NCBI GenBank assembly: GCA_046155615.1
Contig: JBJXFP010000154.1
Span: forward strand, 4,782-68,781
From: JANNVZ01 sp046155615
Lineage (GTDB): Bacteria; Bacteroidota; Bacteroidia; Flavobacteriales_D; Sanyastnellaceae
Reading direction: 5' to 3'
Length of the DNA stretch: 64,000 nucleotides
Positions 8,291 to 18,500 of this stretch are shown one piece after another; position 1 is the stretch's first letter, and the number at the start of each line of letters is the position of its first letter. Position numbers and translations under genes: made by a program. The notes under the pieces are model-generated. The model did not search any database and was not told where the DNA came from. It saw only the letters and a list, made by a program, of their open reading frames with translations.

Positions 8291-8710
8291 TTACCATATT
8301 TTCAAAATCCGAAGCCACTTCTCCAATTGCTTCGATGCTTTGCAGTGATTGAAATGCAGTGATTCTCGCCCATTGTTGGTGGTGCACACGATGTCTATTT
8401 CCTTGTAGTCATCACAATTGTGCAAGACAAGTCTTCCGTTGACCAATTGCCTTCCGAATTTTCGTAACCTGCTTTTGTGCACAATGCGCTTTATCTGTTT
8501 GTCTTTGGAATTGGTGTATAGTACTTCATACCAATTGCCATTGCGGTGATTGATTGAAATGATTTGGTGTTCAATTACATCACCCAGATCAGTTTCGATT
8601 GCTATGGTGATAGAATCTGCTTCAAAAATCTTCGTCAGCTGCGAACCGTTGCTTTGGCTAATACTGGAAAATGAAGCAATGAGCAACAAGGCTGATATGA
8701 TGCATTTCAT
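8291..8710 (-). CDS. Secreted protein of unknown function
   Basis: A 139-residue protein with a Sec signal peptide (MKCIISALLLIASFSSISQS). I do not recognise the family. The mature part has a beta-rich look with a lysine/arginine-rich middle (KDKQIKRIVHKSRLRKFGRQ) and three cysteines near the end (HNCDDYK, DIVCTT, NHCKAS). Its start codon overlaps the stop of the upstream Tat-signal aminotransferase-like gene by 4 nt (ATGA), so the two are probably translationally coupled and may act together in the periplasm. Confidence 0.7.
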   Translation of the reverse strand: MKCIISALLLIASFSSISQSNGSQLTKIFEADSITIAIETDLGDVIEHQIISINHRNGNWYEVLYTNSKDKQIKRIVHKSRLRKFGRQLVNGRLVLHNCDDYKEIDIVCTTNNGRESLHFNHCKASKQLEKWLRILKIW

Positions 8711-10014
8711 GGTGTTGGAGGAGTCAGTTTGCTAACTGCCTCTATTCCTTCAATCAGTTGGTCAAGCTCTGATAAGGTTGAGTAAACATTGGGAGTAATA
8801 CGTACGCCATTTACCTTTTCCCATTCTATGCCAACGCTGTGCACTTTTTTCAACTCCATCAACTTGCCTGCTATCTGAGGGCCTTTCCATCCGCTGATGC
8901 TGAAGTTGCCAATGGCGCATGAGAAGGCATCCTTCATAGAGGTATTCAATGACACGTTGGTCATTTTACTGAGTTTTTCAGCCCAGTAATTTTTCAGGTA
9001 TCGCAGTCGGGCTTCTTTTCTTTCAGCTCCCAGCACATGGAAGAAGTCAACTGATTGTGCGATGGCCATCTCGCTGGCAAAGCTGCGCGTACCAAGTGAC
9101 TCAAACTTGCGGATGTTGTCACCATCAGGTTTGTCATTGCTCAGCAATGCCCACACATCTTTTATCTTTTCTTTTTTGATATAAAGCAAACCGCTGCCAA
9201 ATGGTGAACTGAGCCACTTGTGAAGGCTGGTGGCATAGTAGTCGGCCCCAGTATCGGGTATGGTGTGTTTGAAATGTGCAAAGCTGTGTGCGCCATCTAC
9301 TATCACTTCGCATCCCCTGGTATGGGCCAAATCTGCAATTTTTTTGGAGGGTAGTATTTGTCCTGTCCAATTGATCATGTGCGTGATGTGCACCACTTTT
9401 GTTCTGTCCGTTATTGCTTCAGAAAATTTGTTCACGAAGTAGTCGTCAATCTCTTGCGGCAATTCGAAATCAATCCATTTCAACACGATGCCTTCTCTTT
9501 TCTCGCGCTGTTTCCAGGCATTTATCATGTTAGGATAATCGTATTTCGTCAGCACCACTTCATCGCCCGCTTTCAGGTTGAGTCCGAAAATGATGGTGTT
9601 CAGTCCTTCGGTACTGTTGCGATTGATGGCTACTTCATCTGCATCGCAACCTGCCAGATCAGCAAGCTTGGAGCGCAAACTCTCTCGCCCCTGATCCAAT
9701 ATCTGCCACATGTAATAGGAAGGCGCTTCATTGCACATCTGGTAATATCGGATGTGTGCATCCTGTACCACTTTAGGCTGAGGTGCCACACCACCGTTGT
9801 TCAGATTGATGATGGTGGCTGAGGCAGTGTATTGTTGTCGCACCCACCACCAAAAGTCTTCGTCCTGTGTGAGCATATCAACCGAAGTGCGTGCAGCTTT
9901 GGCTTGGAGCATGGTGCATTCAGCAAGCAAATCTTTGCTCACTAAAGAAGGCAATGCAATGGCACCGGTAAGTGCTACCGATTTTTGTAGAAAATGTCTG
10001 CGGTCACTCATCAT
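8707..10014 (-). CDS. Tat-exported aminotransferase class V-fold PLP enzyme (isopenicillin N epimerase-like)
   Basis: A 435-residue PLP-dependent enzyme of fold type I. The N-terminus MMSDRRHFLQKSVALTGAIALPSLVS is a twin-arginine signal (R5, R6, then HFLQK). The PLP pocket includes NRNSTEGLNTII, VDGAHSFAHF (Asp that binds the pyridine nitrogen) and the Schiff-base lysine in SLHKWLSSPFG at residue 266. Isopenicillin-N-epimerase/cysteine-desulfurase-like relatives act on amino acids, but the substrate here is unknown. Export by Tat fits a cofactor that must be inserted before translocation. It is cotranscribed with the small secreted gene downstream. Confidence 0.88.
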   Translation of the reverse strand: MMSDRRHFLQKSVALTGAIALPSLVSKDLLAECTMLQAKAARTSVDMLTQDEDFWWWVRQQYTASATIINLNNGGVAPQPKVVQDAHIRYYQMCNEAPSYYMWQILDQGRESLRSKLADLAGCDADEVAINRNSTEGLNTIIFGLNLKAGDEVVLTKYDYPNMINAWKQREKREGIVLKWIDFELPQEIDDYFVNKFSEAITDRTKVVHITHMINWTGQILPSKKIADLAHTRGCEVIVDGAHSFAHFKHTIPDTGADYYATSLHKWLSSPFGSGLLYIKKEKIKDVWALLSNDKPDGDNIRKFESLGTRSFASEMAIAQSVDFFHVLGAERKEARLRYLKNYWAEKLSKMTNVSLNTSMKDAFSCAIGNFSISGWKGPQIAGKLMELKKVHSVGIEWEKVNGVRITPNVYSTLSELDQLIEGIEAVSKLTPPTP

Positions 10015-10099
10015 TGAAAAAGTTTATTGGGTGAAATGTGAGGATAAATAGAGCGAACTTATTAGGCAATACAAAATATGTGGTGGCTAAACTTGCAGC

Positions 10100-10333
10100 A
10101 TGTATGCTTACCCGCAATACCGCAAGCTGAGCAATAGCAAATCGCTTTACAAAATTGAAAGTGCAGATACACTGATCGAATTGCAACTATTAGGAAGTCG
10201 CTGGGTGAAGCACAAATTACATGCGCGCATATTGCCTGAGCGTTTGCTTATTTCCGATCTGCTATCATGCTCCACTGCCGGTTATGTTTACTCCGATGTT
10301 CACGAATTCGAACTTGCGCTGCATACACTCTGA
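10100..10333 (+). CDS. Small protein of unknown function
   Basis: A 77-residue soluble protein (MYAYPQYRKLSNSKSLYKI...), with no signal peptide or membrane segment. Composition is ordinary and the frame is plus strand just before murB, 60 nt apart. I do not recognise the family with certainty; the pattern of a YPQYRKL start and a central LQLLGSRW resembles small conserved Bacteroidota proteins. A TAAACTTG box 2 nt before its ATG resembles a -7 element. Confidence 0.6.
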   Translation: MYAYPQYRKLSNSKSLYKIESADTLIELQLLGSRWVKHKLHARILPERLLISDLLSCSTAGYVYSDVHEFELALHTL

Positions 10334-10393
10334 ACAAGCCATTGTGCATTCATTGATGCGTCAAGTTGTGCGGCCACATCCCAATTTTGGCGC

Positions 10394-11407
10394 ATGATTT
10401 CTTACAACATTTCGCTGAAGCCTTTCAACACATTTGGCATTGATGTAAGTGCGAGGCATTTTGCTGCATTCTCCAATACAGCTCAACTCGCGGCATTACT
10501 GTCAGATGACGTGGTGAAGAAGAACCGACAACTTGTGCTTGGGGGCGGTAGCAATCTTTTGCTCACAAAAAATTTTGATGGCATTGTCCTCAAGAATGAG
10601 CTGAAGGGAATAACAGCTGTTAGTGAAGATGATACGCACTATTATGTGAGAGTTGGTGCAGGTGAAGTGTGGCATCAGTTTGTTATGCATTCCATCAAAA
10701 AAAATTATGCCGGTATCGAAAATCTTGCGCTTATTCCGGGTTGTGTGGGTGCAAGCCCCATGCAGAATATTGGAGCATATGGCGTGGAGATAAAAGATGT
10801 ATTTCATTCATTGGAAGCCATGCGTGTGCATGATGGCCATATCAAAACTTTCAGTCTGGATGAGTGTGCATTTGGCTACCGCGAGAGTGTGTTCAAGAGA
10901 AAAGAAAAAGGAAATTGGATCATTCTTAGTGTGACCTACAGACTGAACAAACGCCCTGTTTTGAATACTAGCTATGGAGCAATAGATGCAGAACTTGAAA
11001 AAATGAATCTTGACCGCGTCACCATCAAAGACATAGCACATGCGGTCATCAACATACGATCATCCAAACTGCCTGACCCCGCACAGGTGGGCAATGCCGG
11101 TAGTTTTTTTAAGAACCCCGTTGTACCAATGCAGATGTATGAGAAGATAAAATCAAACTACAACAACGCGCCTTGTTATCCATTGAATGAAAATGAAGTG
11201 AAAGTACCCGCGGGTTGGTTGATAGAACAGGCGGGTTGGAAAGGAAAAACTTTTGACACGTACGGAGTACACAAAAATCAGGCGCTGGTTTTAGTCAATT
11301 ATGGAGGCGCCAGAGGCCAACAGATTTACGATCTCAGCACGCGCATCATCGAAGACATACAGTCTAAGTTTGGGATTGAGTTGGAGAGGGAAGTGAACAT
11401 TCTCTAA
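10394..11407 (+). CDS. murB: UDP-N-acetylenolpyruvoylglucosamine reductase
   Basis: A 337-residue flavoenzyme that reduces UDP-GlcNAc-enolpyruvate to UDP-MurNAc in the cytosol, the second committed step of peptidoglycan synthesis. FAD-binding motifs are LGGGSNLLL (about residues 49-57) and the GCVGASPMQNIGAYGVEI region; the catalytic serine loop GNAGSFFKNP and the later PAGWLIEQAGWKG are intact. It is the longer, type I form of MurB. CAATTTTG lies 4 nt before the ATG, so initiation may be nearly leaderless. Confidence 0.96.
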   Translation: MISYNISLKPFNTFGIDVSARHFAAFSNTAQLAALLSDDVVKKNRQLVLGGGSNLLLTKNFDGIVLKNELKGITAVSEDDTHYYVRVGAGEVWHQFVMHSIKKNYAGIENLALIPGCVGASPMQNIGAYGVEIKDVFHSLEAMRVHDGHIKTFSLDECAFGYRESVFKRKEKGNWIILSVTYRLNKRPVLNTSYGAIDAELEKMNLDRVTIKDIAHAVINIRSSKLPDPAQVGNAGSFFKNPVVPMQMYEKIKSNYNNAPCYPLNENEVKVPAGWLIEQAGWKGKTFDTYGVHKNQALVLVNYGGARGQQIYDLSTRIIEDIQSKFGIELEREVNIL

Positions 11408-12402
11408 AACTTCGCACAAGGCATGATGCGAATCTTCTTAGTGCGTGCATTGTGCTTGGCAGCCCATTGGTAAGCAATGGTCAACTCGTGCGAACCGGCA
11501 CTGCTGCCTACACCCAGTGTTGAAATGGTTAGGTCGTAGCTATAGCCGATTTTGTATCGCGCAGCCTGAAAGCCTGCAAGCACAGCTATTGCATCGTGAT
11601 TGGCATAGCCGTAGTGATTGCTTTTCATGGGCAATCCTCGATACCATACACCAAGTACTACAGGCGAAAATTCATAGTAGAATCCGAAATCGAGCTGATC
11701 GAATTTTTGTTGAGATAGGTAGTTCGTTGCTATCACCACATAGTTATCAAGTCGTGTAAGAGAATTGCCTTTGAGGCGAATGCGCCATCCGCCATGCGCA
11801 GATACTTTTCTTACCATGGGCACTTCGTTGTTGTAATAAAATGATTGATCAGGACTGTTGTTGTGATATGCAGATAATCCAAACCAAAAGCGTGGACTGT
11901 ATGTAAGCACGCCTGCACCCATGTCGAAGTATCCAACGGGGCGGATGCTACCTGCCTCCAAACTCATTTCTGCGTTGTCACGAATCATTTGATCATAGAA
12001 TGTGAGCTTGTCAAAATCAATGGCCTTGGTTACATATCCGAATTGAAGTGCCGGGCGGAAATACCAGTTGCGTTTGATCCGCGCTTCATACGCGACCTGA
12101 TAATGCACACCGGTTGTGCGCAGTGCACCGCTGCCTGCACGATCAGTACTCACTAATAGACCCATACCCGTATTCAGATTGGGCATATACTGATCGTAGC
12201 TAAGGTTGAATGCCTGAAACCCACCAGGTATGGCAGCCCACTGATTTCGGTATTGCGCGCTTAGTCTGCTTTGCACACTCGCACCTGCAAATGCCGGATT
12301 GGTGTAAGTAGGAAGAGCATAGAATTGCGTGAATTGCTGATCCTGTGCACGCGTGATGTATGCCGCCATGAGCATCATCAGTATGGTGTATAGTTTTTTC
12401 AT
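11404..12402 (-). CDS. PorP/SprF family type IX secretion membrane protein
   Basis: A 332-residue outer-membrane barrel with signal peptide (MKKLYTILMMLMAAYITRAQDQQF). The opening QFTQFYALPTYTNPAFAGASVQSRLSAQYRNQW is the hallmark of the PorP/SprF family, and the remainder alternates strands (GVHYQVAYEARIKRNWYFRPALQFGY). Family members dock or stabilise T9SS cargo at the surface; SprF is needed for export of the giant adhesin SprB. It follows the 2019-residue type B cargo gene on the same strand, and the two probably form one operon and a functional pair. The end overlaps the murB stop region by 4 nt tail to tail. Confidence 0.93.
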   Translation of the reverse strand: MKKLYTILMMLMAAYITRAQDQQFTQFYALPTYTNPAFAGASVQSRLSAQYRNQWAAIPGGFQAFNLSYDQYMPNLNTGMGLLVSTDRAGSGALRTTGVHYQVAYEARIKRNWYFRPALQFGYVTKAIDFDKLTFYDQMIRDNAEMSLEAGSIRPVGYFDMGAGVLTYSPRFWFGLSAYHNNSPDQSFYYNNEVPMVRKVSAHGGWRIRLKGNSLTRLDNYVVIATNYLSQQKFDQLDFGFYYEFSPVVLGVWYRGLPMKSNHYGYANHDAIAVLAGFQAARYKIGYSYDLTISTLGVGSSAGSHELTIAYQWAAKHNARTKKIRIMPCAKF

Positions 12403-12500
12403 CTTTCAGTCGGGTTTTTAGTTCCTTTCATATTTCGGTTACAGCTTCAGAGTGTATCACTTTACAGAACCAGAAGTCATTTTCAAATTTTCAAATTGAA

Positions 12501-15500
12501 TCATTTCACAATTAGTGTCACATCTCCGCTCTTTTCATAAGTCTGTCCGTTTACGAATGTTGCACTCACTTTCCATACATACACATCCTGTTTGCACAGC
12601 TCGCCCGCATAGTAACCATTCCATCCTTTGTACACATCCTTGCTTTCAAAGAGCAGTTCTCCCCACTTGTTGAAGATTTGCAATTGGTATTCATCAATCC
12701 CTTTGTGCATTGGGAAGAATATATCGTTGTCATAACTCAGGGCATCATAGTATCCCGTTCCCTCTTCATTCGTGCTTGGGGAGAATGCATTGGGGAATGC
12801 GATGTTGCCTTCTGCTATCACATGCACCACATTGGGCAGGGTGAGTGTGTCAGGACAATTGTATTCGTTATTAGCAATAAGTGTTACTGTGTAGTCTCCC
12901 TCTTCCTGGTAGTAGTACACAGGGTTGGAAGCAACGCTTGTGGAGCCGTCACCGAAATCCCAGAAATAGATGTTTGCATTTTGTGATTGATTCAAAGCGT
13001 ATATCGGTTGACTGGGTGCACTCACTTCATTTGGAATCACTGTGAATGCAGCATGAGCATTGGGATACACTTCTATAATTTGTTCCTGCACCATTTGGTC
13101 GGTGCTGCCATCGGGTCCGGTTACAGTGAGTGTAACGGTGTAGATGCCGGCTTGCCAGTAGGTGTATATAGGATTGGTTGCATTGGCCTCGCCACCATCG
13201 CCAAATTGCCAGTCACTCTGCATGGCGTATTCACTCAGGTTGGTAAACTGAACTGTGAGTGGTGCACAGCCTTGAGCTGGACCAGTAAAATCTGCGACAG
13301 GTGAAGGCGGAATGATTTCAATATTCTGATAAGTGGTATCACTGCACGAGCCATTATCCACTACCAACTGAATGCTGTATTCACCCCACGTGCTATACAC
13401 ATAAGTACCCGGTTCTGCCAGATAAATCTCTGTACCGTCATCCATATCCCACGTGTTTTGCAATGTGCCTCCAATTGTTGTGTTGTCGAGTGTAATGGTG
13501 CTGTTTGGCCACACCTGTGTTTGTGGTGTTGCGGTGAACGAAGCCTGAGGTATGGCATACACATATACGTATTGCGTTGCAGTATCAGTGCAGCCGAACG
13601 AATCTTCCAAAACGAATGTGATGGCATAGGTAGTGTCACTGTTTCCCCAGTTGAAGAAGGTGTGTTGTGGCTCGTAGTCGGTGCTGAAATCGCCATCACC
13701 AAAATTCCATTGGTAGCCATTGCCTCCTGTGCTCTGGTTGTCGAAGTAAACTTCAAGTGGTGAGCATCCTTCAGCTTGTACATAAAATGCAGCTTCTATT
13801 TCTGGTGCTATTTCAATACTCAGATTGTCACTGCTGCTGCACCCATAGTTGGTATAGGCATTCAGGGTGATGTTGTATGTCACCACATTGCTGGTAATGT
13901 TGTAATAGGCATAGTCATGATATGGTGCTGAAGTTGTGGAGGTCTCGCCTGTGCCATATGTCCATTGGTAGCTGTCAGCACCAATGGAACCATTGAAGAA
14001 GGTTACGTTGGTTGGATAACAACCGAACACGCTGTCCATTTGTGCTATGGCTTCAGGTGTGTGCATCACATGTATGTTCACCGCTGCAGTATCTGCACAA
14101 CCATATATGCTGGTGCCAAGTAGTTGTGCAGTGTAGGTGGTATCATTTTCTAAATCGGTTACATACGTATGCGTTGGAGACGTGAGTGATGAAACTTGAG
14201 CATCGCCAAATGCCCATACATAAGAGGCTGCTCCCTGGCTCTGATTTACAAAGAATGCATTGAATGGCGAACAGCCAATTGTATCCACCGCGAACTGTAC
14301 ATCCACCGCAGGGTAAAGTGTGAAAGTCTCAGTGTGTGTGGCCACACAGCCATGTGCTGTTGCCGCAGTGAGTACCACATCATATTGCGAAGTGTTGTTG
14401 ATGGGTGTGTCGAACTGATGAGTATGAATTGAATCGCTGATGGTCGAGAGATTTCCATCACCATAGTTCCATGCAAATTCAGTTGCCACTGTGCTATTGT
14501 TAGTGAAAACAACAGCAGCTGGAAAGCAAGCCGCGTTTTCATCCATGTCAAAATCGGCCACTGGTGCGGGATGCAGTGTAAGCGGATGCGACACTGTGAC
14601 GTTGCAGCCGAATGATGAGCTTACCATCAGTTGAACATTGTACACTTCAGTAGTATCTGCTGATGTGCTGAAGTAGCCCGAAGGATCTTCTACCAATGAT
14701 GTGGTGCCGTTTCCAAAATCCCAGAAGTAACTGATGCCACCCACACTGTTGTTGGTGAATGAAATGCTGGCAGGTGAACAATATTCAGCAGGCGGTGTGA
14801 AGGCTGCGGTAATTTCAGGAAATACCTGAATGATTTGTGTAGCGGTGCTGCTGCATCCTTCAGTGGTGGAGGCAGTCATCATTACATTGAATGTTTGAGC
14901 ATCGCCTGTTGTATTTACAAAGATGTGCTGGTGAGTGGTGTCAGCTATGTTCGAAGTGGCACCATCACCATATATCCAATTGTACTGATCAGCATTTTGC
15001 GATGAGTTGGTAAACTGCACATTGAGTGGCGAACAGCCCGACATCACATCAACCATGAAAGTGGCCACAGGTGTGTGGTTGATGGTTAGATCATGGTGGG
15101 CTGTATCAGTGCAGCCATATCCCGATACTGCGAGCAGCATTACATCATAGATAAGCGGATCGCTGCCTGTATTTGTAAAATACGCAGTGGGGTCTGCAAT
15201 TACTGAATTGGTTCCGTTTCCAAAATCCCACTGAAAAGCCGATGCATTGATGCTGTTGTTTACAAATGAAATGTTGGCGGGAGAGCAATGCTCACCGGGG
15301 TCGCCAAATGCAGCGGTAACTCCGGGATAAACTGTAATGATGTTTGTAAACTGACTGGTACAACCTTCGGTGGAAGTGGTGGTGAGTACTACGGTAAATG
15401 TTTGCGCTACCGTGCCATAGTTGTAATAAGTATGTGTGTGCAAACTGTCTGGACTGTTTGATGTATTGCCATCACCATATTCCCAACTGATGGTATCAGC

Positions 15501-18500
15501 ATTAACAGAAGTATTCGAAATATTTACTACAAGTGGCGAACAACCTGCAAGCGCATCTAAGCTGAATCCTGCCACAGGCGTTGGATTCACGGTGAGCGAC
15601 TGACTTGTGGTATCACTGCATCCATAACTGTTTTGTGCAATCAGTGCCACGTTGTAGTTGATGGCTGCGCCACTGATGTTGGTATAGGTTGTTGTCGGAT
15701 TTTGAACGATTGATTGCAATCCGTTTCCAAAATCCCACGAGTAATTGTTCGCATTTATACTGGTATTGAAAAACTGAGTGGTGACAGGAGAACAATAGAC
15801 AGCAGGCGGCACGAATCCCGCTATCACTTCAGGATAGATCTGCACTGTTTGCAAATAGGTGCTTGTGCAGCCATAGACATTGGACACTTGCAAGGTGATG
15901 GTGCGTGTGAGAACCTGATCGCTTGTGTTGGTAAACACGTGCGTGTGCAGTGTATCCATGATGGTGTCGGTAGATCCGTCACCATAATTCCACAAATAGG
16001 AAGTAGCACCAATAGACTGACAATTGATTTGTACAGCAAGTGGCCCGCATCCACTTGTAGAGCTCAGTATGAATTGAGCAGTTGGTTGAGGATGAACTGT
16101 AACTGTTGTGCTTGCTGTATCTGTGCATCCAAAGGCAGAGGCCGCAGTTAGTGTTACTGTGTAGTCAATCGAAGAAGCTGTATTGTTTTCAAAGAGGTGT
16201 GTTGGATTGGCAAATGAAGACGTCTGTCCATCGCCAAAGTCCCAACTGAAAATTTGTGCGCCATTGACAAATGGCATTGTTACAGTGTGCGGGGCACAGC
16301 CTTCGCTGCCTGCTATAGCAAAATCAAAATCGGCAAGTGGATATATGATTAGAGGTTGCGAAATGGTGTCGTTGCAGCCGTTGTTGTTGTATGCAATGAG
16401 TTCCACAGTATAAGTTACCAGCAGGCCTGTTGTATTTATATACGTGTAGTTCGGCTCAAACAAATTACTGGTCATGCCATCACCAAAGTCCCACAGGTAT
16501 GTATCAGCATTTTGTGAATTGTTGATGAAGTCTGCGGCAAACGGACTGCAGCCCGGAGGATTGTTGGTGCCATCGAAAGCTGCTATGGCGCTGGGCATGG
16601 GCGTTACATGAAGTGTATCAATGGTGCCGCATCCGAATGCATTCAGTGCAGTCATGGTCACCATATAAGTAGTATCGTGGTCAAGCGGATTGATGAAAGT
16701 GTGCGAGGTGATATAATCTGTAGCACCAAAACCATCACCAAAGTCCCAAAGGTGTGTTGCTGCATTTACAGTGGTGTTGTCAAATTGTACAGTGAGTGGC
16801 GAGCAGCCCGTGCTCACATCTAAGGTTATCTCTGCCTGTGGCGCATCTTCCACAGTCACAGTCATGGTATCGGCATTGAAGCAATGCACAGAATTCACAA
16901 GAAGCGCAACATCATATGTTCCCGGTGTGGTGTAGTAGTGAAATGGATTTTGATCGGTTGAAGTTTGTCCATCGCCAAAGTCCCAGTTCCAGCCTATGAT
17001 GTTATCGTTGGATGAAGCCGTGCTCATATCAATGAATTGAGCAGTATCGCCTTCACACAAATTCAGTACACTAAAATTGACTTGTGGTGATTCATATACG
17101 TGTATCACTTCATCGTCACTGGCTGCACATCCATTGAAACCGATTACGTTTAACGTAACCAAATGATCACCCGGAGTATTAAAATTCACCAACGGTGGAT
17201 CTTGTCCGCTGAAGTTGAGAGGAGGCACATCAAATTGCCATTGCCAAGTTGTAGCATCTGTGGCAAAGCCATCAAAGTCCACCATGAAATCGTCACATCC
17301 ATCTGTCTGGTCGGCAATTATCTGCACATCTGGTGCAGGCAATACCACTACCACGCATTGGTCCACATCGTTGCACGCACTGGATGCGCCCGATATGCCC
17401 ACCATAGAACTGACGGTATAAGTGCCCGGATTTTGAAATATAAAAGTGATGTTACCGCTGCCAGTATTTATCCATGGCCCTCCTGTTCCCATATTCCATT
17501 GGTAGCTGTTAGCACCACCACTTGCCAATTGATAAAATGTGATAGGCTCGCCCACACAAACCGTGTCAACCGATGGTTCAATATCAGCAACAGGTGGCGG
17601 TACTATTTGTATAGTGATGCTGGTAGGTGCTATACCACAAAAGTTGCTGTCAAGCAACTCCACGGTATAGGTGCCTATGCCCGGATAGTGCATAGTATGT
17701 GGAAATGTGGGTGGCCACGGTGTCCAGTCTATGATGCTGTCATAACCTAAACCCCAGTAGTCACCAAAATTCCACCACTCATATCGCTGATAAATATTTC
17801 CCTGAAAGAGACAATTGCGATATGTGGTATTCAGAAAAGTAACCGTGGTATCTGGATAACAGAGCAGCGTGGCAGAGGCAGTGATGCTTGGATCATCTAA
17901 ATCCCAAATTCTAATTGGATTGAATGTGGCCGTGCTGAATCCGCCCTGCACAATGTTGCAATAATTCTCAGCGGTGAGTGTCACTTCCGTTTCGCACGTT
18001 ACCGTACCCACATCGTACAGGTGAGATATGGTTTGATTCCAATTTGTGTAATCAAAAACAAGAGGAGCAGTGCCATCACCAAAGTCCCAGGTGAATACGG
18101 TAGTTTCAGACACGTTAGTAGATGAGTTGATGAACTCCATCACTTGCGGAGCACAAGCCTGCGTGAGTCCGCCCACAGGTATCTGAATGGATGCACTACT
18201 GGCCTCTTCCATTATCAACACACCGGTTGTTTCACATCCCGAATTCACTTCAGTGATCACCACAATGAAAGTATCAACAGCGGCAGCATAGGTATGGCTT
18301 ATGAAAGTAGGTGGTGCCCAGCTCATGCCTGTGGTGAGTGGCGAACCATCACCCCAGTCAATGGTGTATTCGCCCCAAGTATTGGGCGATGAAATGTTGA
18401 GCGCATAATCATTACCGCTGCACGAGTACCAATATGGATTGTCCACCACGTTGCCATAAAAGTCGAACAAGTTGGGACATTGAGCGCGCAACAGATTGCA

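Noticed and set aside
17163..17750. 195-codon plus-strand frame inside the PKD gene
   Set aside because: It is antisense to conserved PKD domains and has no recognisable features.
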